A stretch of 64,000 bases of DNA from Gammaproteobacteria bacterium (GTDB taxonomy: Bacteria > Pseudomonadota > Gammaproteobacteria > JABHGC01). The stretch spans positions 1 through 64,000 of the forward strand of contig JALWTS010000044.1 in the NCBI GenBank assembly GCA_027077805.1. The letters run 5' to 3'. Both the position numbers and the translations under genes were made by a program. Below are positions 46,107-55,198 of the stretch, in pieces. The notes below the pieces were generated by a model. That model was not told the origin of the DNA, searched no databases, and worked only from the letters and a program-made list of their open reading frames with translations. Positions within the stretch are counted from its first letter, which is position 1. Every line of letters begins with the position of its first letter.

Positions 46107-48596
46107 TTAGACTAACTCAACCTTAGCCGCACATTTTTTATAATCCGTTTCTTTAGAAATCGGACAAGTCGCATCCAAGGTCGTTTTATTAATCAAACGA
46201 GTTGCATCAAACCAAGGCACAAAAATCAGTCCTTGAGGCACACGATTACGACCTCTGGTTTCAACTCTGGCAACAATTTCGCCTCGACGAGTTTTTACTC
46301 TAGCGGTCATACCTCGGCGTAAGCCTCGTTTTCTGGCATCTTTAGAATGCATAAAGATCACCGCATCGGGAAAGGCTCGATAAAGTTCAGGGACTCGTCT
46401 GGTCATTGAACCCGAATGCCAATGTTCTAGCACTCGACCGGTACACAACCATAAGTCATATTCTTGATCAGGACTTTCTGCCGCAGGTTCATAAGGCAGC
46501 GCATAAATCACCGCCCTGCCATCAGGTTTGCCATAAAATCGCAGGGTCTCACCTTCCGGAACATAAGGATCATAGCCTTCACGAAAGCGCCATAAAGTCT
46601 CTTTACCATTGACATAAGGCCAACGTAAACCTCTTGCTTGGTGATAAGCCTCAAATGGGGCTAAATCATGACCTTTGCCTCGACCAAAACTCGCATATTC
46701 TTCAAATAAGCCTTTTTGAATATAGTAACCAAAATGGTAGGCATCATCATTTTGATAATTCGCTTGTAACTGCTCTAAGTTATAACGATCCACTTGCCCA
46801 TTGGTATAAAGCACTTCATACAGGGTTTTATGTTGGTAGTCAGGTTGTTTCGCCACTAAGGCTTCGGGCCAAATATCCGCAATTTTAAGATATTTAGAAA
46901 ATTCTACGATTTGCCATAGATCTGATTTTGCTTGACCTGGTGGCGAAACTTGTTGTCGCCAGAATTGGGTACGGCGTTCCGCATTACCATAAGCACCTTC
47001 TTTTTCCACCCACATTGCGGTGGGTAAAATTAAATCAGCCGCTTGTGTGGTTACCGTAGGATAGGGATCAGAAACAATAATAAAGTTGTCAGGATTACGA
47101 TAACCTGGAAAACTCTCTTGGTTCATATTAGCGGCTGCCTGCATATTATTATTACACATTACCCAATAAACATTGAGTTTGCCATCATTGAGCATACGAT
47201 TTTGTAGCACCGCATGATAACCCGGTTTCGCAGGAATGGTACCTTCAGGGAGTTTCCAGATTTTTTCTGCGATTTGGCGATGTTTAGCATTTTTCACCAC
47301 CATATCGGCGGGTAAACGATGGGCAAAAGTACCCACTTCTCGAGCAGTGCCACAGGCCGAAGGTTGACCTGTTAATGAAAACGGCCCATTACCTGGTTCT
47401 GAAATCTTACCCGTCAGTAAATGAATATTATAAATTAAATTATTCGCCCAAGTACCACGCGTATGCTGATTAAATCCCATTGTCCAATAAGACACAACTT
47501 TTTTGCGAGGATCCGCATAAAGTTCGGCAAGTTTTAATAAATCCTTTTTAGGAACTTTAGAAATTTTATGGGTTTTCTCTAAAGTGTATTCTGCCACAAA
47601 ATTCTTAAATGCTTCAAAATCAATGGGCGTAGCCCCCCCTACTTTATCATTATTTTTTGCTTGCTGTTCTAAAGGATGGCTAGGTCGTAAACCATAACCA
47701 ATATCCGCATTACCTCGACGGAAGTTGACGTGTTTTTCAATAAAACTCGGGTTAATTTTACCGTTTTCAATAATATAGTTGGCAATAAAATTAAGAATGG
47801 CTAAATCCGATTGTGGCTCAAACACTATGCCAATATCAGCGAGATCGAAATTACGATTACGAAAAGTAGATAATACGGCTACTTTTACATGATCTGCGGT
47901 TAAACGTCTATCGGTGAGTCTTGACCATAAAATGGGGTGCATTTCTGCCATATTAGAACCCCATAATACAAAGGCATCGGCATGTTCTAAATCATCATAA
48001 CATCCCATTGGCTCATCAATACCAAACGTACGCATAAAACCTGCAACCGCAGATGCCATACAATGTCTGGCATTCGGTTCCAAATTATTGCTACGCAATC
48101 CTGCTTTCATTAATTTAGAAGCGGCATAGCCTTCCCAAAGAGTCCATTGACCTGAACCAAACATGCCAACCGATGTTGGTCCTTTGCTTCTAATCGCATG
48201 GATGAATTTTTCCGCCATGATTTGAAAGGCTTGTTGCCAAGAAATCGGTGTAAATTCACCATTTTTATCATATTCACCGTCAGTCATGCGTAATAATGGC
48301 GTAGTCAGTCGATCTTTGCCATAAAGAATTTTGGCTAAAAAATAACCTTTAATGCAGTTTAAGCCCCGATTGACAGGTGCGTCAGGATCACCTTGGGTTG
48401 CCACTACTTTATCATTTTGTACCCCAACTAAGACACTACAACCTGTGCCACAAAAGCGACAGGGTGCTTTGTCCCAGCGAATTTTATTCGCTTTCGCTTG
48501 AGCTGTAGGAATGGGTAAATAAATACCTGCGGTTGCTGCCGTAGCAGCAGCGGCATTCGCTTTGATAAATTCTCGACGAGTAATTGAGTCAGACAC
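46107..48596 (-). CDS. napA: Periplasmic nitrate reductase catalytic subunit NapA
   Basis: Protein of 829 residues, the usual length. A twin-arginine signal (TRREFIKAN) is present, with the 4Fe-4S ligands Cys46, Cys49, Cys53 and Cys81 and the molybdenum ligand Cys179 (NARHCMASA). It reduces nitrate to nitrite on a bis-MGD molybdenum centre in the periplasm. It overlaps napD by 8 bases. A C7 run at 47633-47639 encodes glycines in the GGATP segment. Together with the FNR box upstream it indicates low-oxygen nitrate respiration or redox balancing. Confidence 0.98.
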   Translation of the reverse strand: MSDSITRREFIKANAAAATAATAGIYLPIPTAQAKANKIRWDKAPCRFCGTGCSVLVGVQNDKVVATQGDPDAPVNRGLNCIKGYFLAKILYGKDRLTTPLLRMTDGEYDKNGEFTPISWQQAFQIMAEKFIHAIRSKGPTSVGMFGSGQWTLWEGYAASKLMKAGLRSNNLEPNARHCMASAVAGFMRTFGIDEPMGCYDDLEHADAFVLWGSNMAEMHPILWSRLTDRRLTADHVKVAVLSTFRNRNFDLADIGIVFEPQSDLAILNFIANYIIENGKINPSFIEKHVNFRRGNADIGYGLRPSHPLEQQAKNNDKVGGATPIDFEAFKNFVAEYTLEKTHKISKVPKKDLLKLAELYADPRKKVVSYWTMGFNQHTRGTWANNLIYNIHLLTGKISEPGNGPFSLTGQPSACGTAREVGTFAHRLPADMVVKNAKHRQIAEKIWKLPEGTIPAKPGYHAVLQNRMLNDGKLNVYWVMCNNNMQAAANMNQESFPGYRNPDNFIIVSDPYPTVTTQAADLILPTAMWVEKEGAYGNAERRTQFWRQQVSPPGQAKSDLWQIVEFSKYLKIADIWPEALVAKQPDYQHKTLYEVLYTNGQVDRYNLEQLQANYQNDDAYHFGYYIQKGLFEEYASFGRGKGHDLAPFEAYHQARGLRWPYVNGKETLWRFREGYDPYVPEGETLRFYGKPDGRAVIYALPYEPAAESPDQEYDLWLCTGRVLEHWHSGSMTRRVPELYRAFPDAVIFMHSKDARKRGLRRGMTARVKTRRGEIVARVETRGRNRVPQGLIFVPWFDATRLINKTTLDATCPISKETDYKKCAAKVELV

Positions 48597-48831
48597 TGGC
48601 TTCTCCTAATGAGTAATGATAAACCATGGCAGTATTTAATACGCCATCTAAATCTTGAATTTGAAAGAGTCGTTGATTAAGGTCTTGTTCGTTTTGTTGT
48701 TCTACCACCACAACAATTTTGCCTTGAGGGTTAGTCGCATAAACCTCAACCCCAGACAACTTTAGTAATTGAGTTTTGAGATGATGAATATTTTTCGGTT
48801 TCGTATGAACCAGCAAGCCGACAATCGTCAT
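48589..48831 (-). CDS. napD: NapA chaperone NapD
   Basis: Start at 48831 ([10 protein letters not shown]), where GGATGG lies just upstream and the ATG overlaps the napF stop (ATGA). The 80-residue product has the small ferredoxin-like fold of NapD, which binds the NapA Tat signal and prevents early export. It overlaps the napA start by 8 bases. Confidence 0.9.
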   Translation of the reverse strand: MTIVGLLVHTKPKNIHHLKTQLLKLSGVEVYATNPQGKIVVVVEQQNEQDLNQRLFQIQDLDGVLNTAMVYHYSLGEASV

Positions 48832-49301
48832 GTTACCATCCTTTTCATATGAATTGCCTGCGTAGGACAATAACGAACACAGGCACCACAACCATTACAA
48901 TCTTGCCAGTTAATTTGTGGTAATGCGATTTGATTCACCTTAGGAACAAAGCGAATGGCAAAGGTTTCGCACCCCTCTTCACAACGGCGGCATTCACTGT
49001 GATGGTAATGTAAACATTGTTGATTGATAGTTGCTTTAATATTCCAAGCCTGTGTTTGTTTGGTATCAAATACGGCTTCAAGACAACTATCGACACAGCT
49101 TTGACAAAATAAACATTCACCACGATTAAAATCAACTTCTGGGAAATTTCCTGAGCCCAAACGTAAAATTTTTTCTGGGCAAATCAAAACACAGGCACCA
49201 CAACCAGAACAATATTGGGTAAATTCTGCTTCCGCTATTGACCAAGGTGGACGTATAGGAAAATCTCGATTGGCAGTTAAAAATTGTCTACGAGTAGGCA
49301 T
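48828..49301 (-). CDS. napF: Ferredoxin-type protein NapF
   Basis: Start at 49301 (MPTRRQFLTANRDFP); the open frame upstream to 49430 runs over the promoter. The 157-residue product has NapF cysteine sets: CSGCGACVLICP, CLFCQSCVDSC, CRRCEEGC and CNGCGACVRYCP. NapF works in the cytoplasm on NapA maturation. It heads the napFDAGHBC operon. The ribosome site is weak. Confidence 0.93.
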   Translation of the reverse strand: MPTRRQFLTANRDFPIRPPWSIAEAEFTQYCSGCGACVLICPEKILRLGSGNFPEVDFNRGECLFCQSCVDSCLEAVFDTKQTQAWNIKATINQQCLHYHHSECRRCEEGCETFAIRFVPKVNQIALPQINWQDCNGCGACVRYCPTQAIHMKRMVT

Positions 49302-49333
49302 AATGACTGGCTTGACTAGTGATACTTGTGTTA

Positions 49334-49375
49334 AGCATAGAATTGAGTTGCTAAAAGATTCTTGATTTAAATCAA
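49334..49375 (-). promoter_or_regulatory. FNR/Anr-type promoter of the nap operon
   Basis: A perfect FNR box, TTGATTTAAATCAA (49362-49375), reads TTGAT-N4-ATCAA. On the minus strand a -10 hexamer TATGCT lies at 49339-49334, which puts the box centre at about -41.5, the classic position for FNR activation, with transcription starting near 49327. It lies 60 bases before the napF start. Oxygen-limited induction is inferred from this. Confidence 0.88.
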
Positions 49376-49564
49376 GAGAAGATATTTTTTTCAATAAAAA
49401 TTGAGCATAATTTAGCATTATGAAGTGCAATAATGATCACGCACGCTTAACAAACAATTTTTGCTTGGGATTCATCCAGTTTTCATTTAAACTAATCCAA
49501 GTTTTGAATCCAATAGAATGATTTATTAAACTCATTATTCATTAGTGCAAGAAAACCACTACCA

Positions 49565-50701
49565 ATGCAACATATTGTTATTATTACAAGCTCATACCCA
49601 AGCACCGAAAATGGTAGTGAAGCAGCAGGCTCTTTTGTAGCAGACTTCGCTAAAACCTTATCGAAACACAGTAAAGTAACGGTTATTGCCCCTAGTTTAA
49701 CCACAAGCACTGAAAAGCCTTCACCTCATTTAAGCATTGAACGTTTTAAAGTACCGTGTTTGCCACTATCGTTACTTAAATTTTATAAACCCAAAGATTG
49801 TTTCACTATTTTTAGAATACTACGCCAAGGGAACATAAGTTTAACGCAAATAGTACAACAACAAACAGTTGACCATATCTTTGCTCTTTGGGTATTACCT
49901 TCCGGTTATTGGGCAAAAGCCATGAAAGTTAAATATGGCATTCCCTACTCTACTTGGGCATTGGGCAGTGATATTTGGAGTTTAGGCAAAATACCTATTG
50001 TAAAAACCCTATTAAAACAAGTATTAAAACATAGTCATCGCAATTTTGCCGATGGTTATTTATTACAACAGTCGGTAAAATCACTTGCTAACTGCGATTG
50101 TCAATTTTTGCCAAGCACGCGTTGTTTAAATATTACGACAGCAAAACAATTATCCCCCCATCCTCCCTATCGTTTGGCATTTTTAGGACGTTGGCATCCG
50201 AATAAAGGCATTGATTTATTAATGCAAAGTTTACAGCAATTACGACCTAATGATTGGCAACTCATACAAGAAATAAAAATCTGTGGGGGTGGCCCATTGG
50301 AGGCAACCGTTAAATCAACAATCGCTAAACTACAAAGCCAACAACGTCCAATTACATTACAAGGGTATTTAAACAAAGCACAAGCCTCACAATTATTTTT
50401 GTGGGCGGATTATGTCTTGATCCCCTCACGCATTGAAAGTATTCCCGTAGTATTTTCAGATGCGATGAAATGCCTATGTCCAGTTGTTAGTATGCCTGTC
50501 GGTGATTTACCACGCTTAATCCAAACTTATCACGTTGGCATCTTAGCCCAACAAGTATCAGCAACAGCATTTTGCCAAGCAATCGAGCAGATATTAAATC
50601 ATACTCCTCAAGATTTTGCCACAGGACTCAACCAAGCTACAAATGATTTTAGTTTAGAACACATTGTCCCCCAATTTCTTAGTCATATTGGCACTGATTA
50701 A
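49565..50701 (+). CDS. Family 4 glycosyltransferase
   Basis: Protein of 378 residues with two Rossmann domains. The C-terminal half shows RLAFLGRWHPNKGIDLL, the GGGPL turn and the active-site segment IPSRIESIPVVFSDAMKC (E-x7-E/D type). It transfers a sugar from a nucleotide donor in the cytoplasm, probably to a surface glycan. It is 2 bases before a FemAB-like acyltransferase and divergent from napF. It opens the 49.6-56.3 kb glycan region. Donor and acceptor are unknown. Confidence 0.9.
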   Translation: MQHIVIITSSYPSTENGSEAAGSFVADFAKTLSKHSKVTVIAPSLTTSTEKPSPHLSIERFKVPCLPLSLLKFYKPKDCFTIFRILRQGNISLTQIVQQQTVDHIFALWVLPSGYWAKAMKVKYGIPYSTWALGSDIWSLGKIPIVKTLLKQVLKHSHRNFADGYLLQQSVKSLANCDCQFLPSTRCLNITTAKQLSPHPPYRLAFLGRWHPNKGIDLLMQSLQQLRPNDWQLIQEIKICGGGPLEATVKSTIAKLQSQQRPITLQGYLNKAQASQLFLWADYVLIPSRIESIPVVFSDAMKCLCPVVSMPVGDLPRLIQTYHVGILAQQVSATAFCQAIEQILNHTPQDFATGLNQATNDFSLEHIVPQFLSHIGTD

Positions 50702-50703
50702 TA

Positions 50704-51687
50704 ATGAATCAATTACATTTTACTCTCACCCCCCCCAAAAATTGGCATCAAGATTGTGCAACACAAAGCAATTTATTCCAAAGTCAAGATTGGCAAATGG
50801 TACTGCATCAAGGATTTAAAACTCAAGCAATTTATGGATGGAATCCAAGCAACCAAACTAAGATGGTTATCACCCTATTCAAAGCTGGTCCTTTTAAAAT
50901 TGGTTATCTAGAATTTCCAGTTACGGATATCGCAGAATTTTCATTGAATAATGATAATATTACTGCCTTAAAACAAAGCATACCCATACCAATAGATATT
51001 CTATATTTACCAATAAGTGCCTTTACTAATGCAACGGCATTGGATTTAAATTATGTTATTACTTCTGAAACAGCTATTACTGATTTACCCAATTGGCAAC
51101 TCTCACAATTGCCCAAAAAACTTCGTCGTGATATAAAAAAAGCCAACAATTCAAACTTAGAGGTCATTGATGCGAGTACACCAGATCATGGTAATATTTG
51201 CTATCAATTATATCAACAAACCATACAACGACATAATGGCAACTTACGTTATACACTTGACTATTTTCAAGCAATAATGCAATTATCCCAAACACAACCC
51301 AAGCTACGCTGTTTACTTGCCTATTTAAATGGTGAGATTGCTGGGTTCTTGATTGTGGCTTTGCATTATCAAACGGCTTACTATCTTCATGGTGCTATAA
51401 ACTTTGAACTAAAACGCTATGGCATATCAGACAAATTGCTGTATGAAGCCATCCTTTGGGCTCAATCACAACAAATGAAGCATTTTAATTTTATGGCATC
51501 CCCGCCCAGCCAAACCTCATTAATTCGCTATAAAGAAAAATGGGGCGGTATGACTAAAACCCAAAAAAACTATGAACTCAATATTCGACCTTTACATAGT
51601 CAAGGATTTAAAATCAGCAAACGTTTGTATTATTATTTTAGCAAGTATTTTCGTGAAATACTCCCCCTAAATGCTGACGCATTCTAG
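50704..51687 (+). CDS. FemAB/GNAT-like acyltransferase; C-terminus derived from transposon end
   Basis: Protein of 327 residues with a GNAT-like (Acetyltransf_6/FemAB) fold: KKLRRDIKKANN, then LACLLAYLNGEIAG-like strand and helix (residues about 200-225) and the terminal FMASPPSQTSLIRYKEKWGG. Such enzymes in polysaccharide clusters add acyl or aminoacyl groups. The last ten residues (EILPLNADAF) are encoded by the right end of an IS200/IS605-type remnant in the opposite strand, so the natural tail was replaced. A C8 run at 50729-50736 encodes residues 9-11 and could switch the gene off by slippage. Confidence 0.8.
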   Translation: MNQLHFTLTPPKNWHQDCATQSNLFQSQDWQMVLHQGFKTQAIYGWNPSNQTKMVITLFKAGPFKIGYLEFPVTDIAEFSLNNDNITALKQSIPIPIDILYLPISAFTNATALDLNYVITSETAITDLPNWQLSQLPKKLRRDIKKANNSNLEVIDASTPDHGNICYQLYQQTIQRHNGNLRYTLDYFQAIMQLSQTQPKLRCLLAYLNGEIAGFLIVALHYQTAYYLHGAINFELKRYGISDKLLYEAILWAQSQQMKHFNFMASPPSQTSLIRYKEKWGGMTKTQKNYELNIRPLHSQGFKISKRLYYYFSKYFREILPLNADAF

Positions 51688-52110
51688 GCGGCGCTTCTAG
51701 CGACCCATACCGTGTATCTCACGGCACCTTTCGCATGACTTCCTGTGCGGACAGGAATATGTAACGGGGAACTCTTTACGCTAACGTGCTAACCACACGC
51801 ATCCGCTAAAGAAAATCTTTTGATATTATTGGCTGCCAATATATCTCTGTCATGTGAGACACCACATTCTGGACACGACCATTGTCTTTCAGACAGCGTC
51901 AGGGCGCGATAGTGATAACCACATGAACAGGTTTTGCTTGTTGCAGCCCAACGATGACAAAAGAGTACATTTTTACCCTGCCAACTCGCCTTGTATTGCA
52001 CAAAATCAATAAACTTACGCCATGCGACATCTGAAATGACGAGCCCGCTGTCGGTTACGCACCATACCTTAATCAAAGATTCTGGAGGGGGAATTTCGCG
52101 CAGTTTGTTA
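51655..52110 (-). mobile_element. IS200/IS605-type remnant: right end plus 3' end of tnpB
   Basis: On the minus strand the tnpB 3' end is followed by a structured, more GC-rich segment: hairpin CCGTG-tatct-CACGG (51710-51724), hairpin TTCCTGT-GCGG-ACAGGAA (51740-51757), and an end hairpin AATGC-N4-GCATT (51670-51683), after which the minus strand reads TTTAGGGGGAGTATTTCAC, typical of the right end of these elements. The 5' part of tnpB, the left end and tnpA are gone. The right end overlaps the acyltransferase gene. The hairpins could be what remains of an omega RNA. Boundaries are approximate. Confidence 0.7.
51789..52076 (-). pseudogene. tnpB, C-terminal fragment
   Basis: About 95 residues remain, from just before the zinc ribbon to the end: ISDVAWRKFIDFVQYKASW, the ribbon pair CSCGYHY and CPEC, and the final RuvC motif SHDRDILAANNI with its catalytic Asp. 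In full TnpB these lie at the extreme C-terminus; RuvC I and II are missing, so nuclease activity is impossible. The frame has no true start; a TTG at its 5' end is fortuitous. It abuts the end of the flippase-like gene (stop at 52118). Confidence 0.85.
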
Positions 52111-52117
52111 AAAATAA

Positions 52118-52975
52118 TTAAGTCTTGAGGCGATCTTTATTTAACCATTCTAACCCACCTAAAATCATGGCATAAACTGACAATCGAATCACATAAAAAA
52201 TCGCACTCGCTAAAATTCCAACTGAAATAGGTAATGCCACATAAGGTGATATTAATCCTATCACCACCTCACGTACCCCAACATTACCTGGAGTAAAGGC
52301 AAATTGTGCTAACATATTTAAAACAATTGCAAAATAAGACACGTCAATCAAGGTCAATTCAAAACCAATACCTCTTAATAAAAAAAAGAAAACCATAATA
52401 GTACTAAAATACAAACCACTTGCAATTACTAACAATAATGGAAAACAACGAGCATAAGGAAATGGCGAATACTGTCTCGCAATATAAGTTGCTATCATAA
52501 TCAACAGTAATAACAACAAGGTATAAATCAATGGTAATAATACCCAAACAGCACCAATCAAACTAATCAATAGTGATGCCACACTAGAAACTAACATAAA
52601 TATCACAAAATCATACCATTTTAATTGATAACGCTCTGCTAATAAATTCAACAAAATTAATGTGCCTGATTTTGCAGGTAATACGGTATTTAATACCCCT
52701 TTTCTTGCGGTAAATAATGCTGGATAAAACCAATCAATTTCAACTTGATGATAGTGTAAAAATACCCTCACTTGCCATTGTTGTAACATAAAAATAACGA
52801 CAGTTACTGCAATGGTGCATAACAACCAAACAGGTTGCACTTGCAATACTTCAGCAGGGGCATGCCACAAACCATAGGTTATGGTAACCACAAACAAACT
52901 ATAACCAAACCAATACTTCAACTGATGCCAAACGGGTGGAAGTTTAAATTTATTTTTTAATTTCAACCATGTCAT
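52118..52975 (-). CDS. Flippase-like integral membrane protein (LPG synthase TM family)
   Basis: Protein of 285 residues with about eight membrane segments and the family motif FTPGNVGVREVVIGL near residues 225-240. It belongs to the UPF0104/lysylphosphatidylglycerol synthase transmembrane domain group, without the soluble synthase domain. Such proteins in glycan clusters are thought to move lipids or lipid-linked precursors. The start overlaps the sulfotransferase stop by 4 bases. Confidence 0.82.
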   Translation of the reverse strand: MTWLKLKNKFKLPPVWHQLKYWFGYSLFVVTITYGLWHAPAEVLQVQPVWLLCTIAVTVVIFMLQQWQVRVFLHYHQVEIDWFYPALFTARKGVLNTVLPAKSGTLILLNLLAERYQLKWYDFVIFMLVSSVASLLISLIGAVWVLLPLIYTLLLLLLIMIATYIARQYSPFPYARCFPLLLVIASGLYFSTIMVFFFLLRGIGFELTLIDVSYFAIVLNMLAQFAFTPGNVGVREVVIGLISPYVALPISVGILASAIFYVIRLSVYAMILGGLEWLNKDRLKT

Positions 52976-53928
52976 AATGCAAATTCTTGAGATTTTAATT
53001 CAGCTAAATGTGTTTGCATCTTTGACATAAGATCATGAGATAATGTTATTTGATTTGATATTGAAAATTTTTCAGGAATACAATTATTCGTATAAGTTTG
53101 GTAGCCTAATGGTTTGAGCCACTGACTTATCTTTTCTAACATTGCATATGGTTGCTGGCAAATATCTTCATAATCTAAAATTAAATAGCGTCCATTTGCA
53201 TATTGATTTAAATCATTTAAAATCAATCTTTCAGTATGAAATACTTGTTCTACTATTTGTTGCCAAATAGGTTGCGATAATAATTGCTGGTAATACGGTA
53301 TTTTCACTGACCACCAATTTTCAGGCCGTGCTTGTTTCATCCGCCCAATAAACAATGACTGGCATACCATTATCGGTTGACGATGTAATACTAAAAATTT
53401 TGATTCTGGAAAAATTTGTGCCAAAGTACCAACCGTCATATCCAAATATAAACATTTAAATACCATAGGCATTTGCATAATCTGGGTAATCGAAGCAACA
53501 CTAGTTTGTAGTGATTGATAGTTGCTAATATCAATTGTATTAGGTTGCAGATAATGCCCTAATTTCCCATCAGCAGGAAACCATTGTAACCAATAATTTG
53601 CATTTTCCGAAGGTGATAATAAGCCCCTAATTTTACCATAACTTGAATTAAATCCAAGCAATCGTTGTTTAGCAATCCACGGACGAGTTAAATAATGGAT
53701 AATATTTGGCATACCATAACAATACCCCATCATAGTAGTAAAATACCCTACCTGAAACTGCTGGGTAATAATTTGATAGGTTAAAGTTGTGCCTGAACGT
53801 GGCACGCCAACAATAAAAAGTGGCGGAGGAATATCTTTGTGCTGCGATTGCGTAAACCAGTTATCTACCCAAGCAAATCCATGATTTACTGTTGCCAAAC
53901 CTTGCTTTAAAATTCCTTTACCGACCAT
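52972..53928 (-). CDS. Sulfotransferase family protein
   Basis: Protein of 318 residues. The PAPS-binding loop is VGVPRSGTTLTY (about 42-53) and the 3'-phosphate-binding region is FLVLHRQPIMVCQSLF. It would transfer sulfate from PAPS to an acceptor such as a surface polysaccharide or lipid. It lies 3 bases from the aminotransferase gene and overlaps the flippase-like gene, indicating an operon for a decorated surface glycan. No PAPS synthesis genes are in the window. Acceptor unknown. Confidence 0.85.
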   Translation of the reverse strand: MVGKGILKQGLATVNHGFAWVDNWFTQSQHKDIPPPLFIVGVPRSGTTLTYQIITQQFQVGYFTTMMGYCYGMPNIIHYLTRPWIAKQRLLGFNSSYGKIRGLLSPSENANYWLQWFPADGKLGHYLQPNTIDISNYQSLQTSVASITQIMQMPMVFKCLYLDMTVGTLAQIFPESKFLVLHRQPIMVCQSLFIGRMKQARPENWWSVKIPYYQQLLSQPIWQQIVEQVFHTERLILNDLNQYANGRYLILDYEDICQQPYAMLEKISQWLKPLGYQTYTNNCIPEKFSISNQITLSHDLMSKMQTHLAELKSQEFAL

Positions 53929-53931
53929 TTA

Positions 53932-55098
53932 TCAAGGTCTTGATAATAATGATGTAACCACTTCAATTACATCATTGATATCGTTTTCTACCAACTTTGC
54001 CGACAATGGTAAACTCACAATTTGTCGTCCTACTTTCATTGCATGAGGATAATCTTCTGGTTGCCATCCAAATTTTTGTTGATAAAAAGGATGTTCTGGA
54101 ATACTTAAATAATGCACCCCAACCCCAATATTATTAGCGGTCATTTGTGTTAAAAATTCATCTCGTGTGATGCCAGTTTTATCAGAATCTATCAATAAGG
54201 TATAAAGATGATAAGCATGTTTCGTATTCAGCTCAGGCTCTAAAGGCAGTTGTACTGGTAAATTGGCAAAAGCCTGTTGATATTGCCCCCAAATATTCTG
54301 ACGACATTTCCAATTATCCTCAACACTCGCCAACTGGTGAATACCAATCGCCGCTTGAATGTCCATCATATTGTATTTAAACCCACATTCTGCCACATAA
54401 TAATGCTTAAACCCAGTATCACTAAATCGATGCCAGGCATCTTTTGTCATCCCGTGTAATGCTAACATTTTAACTCGGCTAATGTCTTGTTGATGTTTCG
54501 CAATCACCATGCCACCTTCGCCTGTTATCACATTTTTAGTCACATAAAAACTAAAACAAGCAAAATGACCAAACGTACCCGCTTTGACACCTTTGTATTC
54601 TGTTTCAATGGCATGAGCACAATCCTCAATCACAATAAGATTGTGTTTATTCGCAATGGCCATAATAGCATCCATATCACAGGCACGACCTGCAAAATGA
54701 ACCAACACAATGGCTTTCGTTTTATCAGAAATCACCGCCTCAATGGCATCGGGATCAATATTAAAAGTATCTGGATCAATATCTGCTAATACAGGCGTAG
54801 CCCCTGCATGAATAATGGCATTGACTGTGGCACAAAATGTCAATGGTGTTGTAATCACCTCATCGCCTGCCTGTAAATTAACCACCACCATACTAAGATG
54901 CAAAGCAGCAGTGCAAGAATTAACCGCCGCAACTTGAGCTGGTGCTAAAGCTTTATAAGCAGCAAACGCTTTTTCAAATTTTGCGACTTTAGGCCCTGTG
55001 CCTAACCAACCTGATTGTAAGGTATCCACCACTTCATCAATTTCAGATTGACCAATACTAGGTGCACCAAACACCAAAAATTTATCTCGTTTAGACAT
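53932..55098 (-). CDS. DegT/DnrJ/EryC1/StrS aminotransferase
   Basis: Protein of 388 residues, fold-type I PLP enzyme for nucleotide sugars. The PLP lysine is Lys188 (CFSFYVTKNVITGEGGM); LQSGWLGTGPKV, NSCTAALHLS and VHFAGRACDM are conserved. It probably adds an amino group to a 4-keto-deoxy nucleotide sugar (ArnB- or PseC-like). It heads the aminotransferase-sulfotransferase-flippase run on the minus strand. Substrate uncertain. Confidence 0.92.
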   Translation of the reverse strand: MSKRDKFLVFGAPSIGQSEIDEVVDTLQSGWLGTGPKVAKFEKAFAAYKALAPAQVAAVNSCTAALHLSMVVVNLQAGDEVITTPLTFCATVNAIIHAGATPVLADIDPDTFNIDPDAIEAVISDKTKAIVLVHFAGRACDMDAIMAIANKHNLIVIEDCAHAIETEYKGVKAGTFGHFACFSFYVTKNVITGEGGMVIAKHQQDISRVKMLALHGMTKDAWHRFSDTGFKHYYVAECGFKYNMMDIQAAIGIHQLASVEDNWKCRQNIWGQYQQAFANLPVQLPLEPELNTKHAYHLYTLLIDSDKTGITRDEFLTQMTANNIGVGVHYLSIPEHPFYQQKFGWQPEDYPHAMKVGRQIVSLPLSAKLVENDINDVIEVVTSLLSRP

Positions 55099-55144
55099 GA
55101 GAATACATCACTTAAAATTAACTAGTATTACAAGACAAAGCCTA

Positions 55145-55174
55145 GTTCCAGTTCAACTATTTGTCAATTGGAAC
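55145..55174. promoter_or_regulatory. Inverted repeat upstream of the aminotransferase
   Basis: GTTCCAGTT (55145-55153) and AATTGGAAC (55166-55174) are 9-base arms with one mismatch and a 12-base spacer. It lies in the 100-base gap before the aminotransferase start. Operator or weak terminator; undecided. Confidence 0.25.
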
Positions 55175-55198
55175 AAACAAACACAATTGATTATTTTG

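Noticed and set aside
49302..49430. Extended N-terminus of NapF
   Set aside because: The extension translates the FNR-type promoter; the normal NapF start MPTRRQFL is at 49301.
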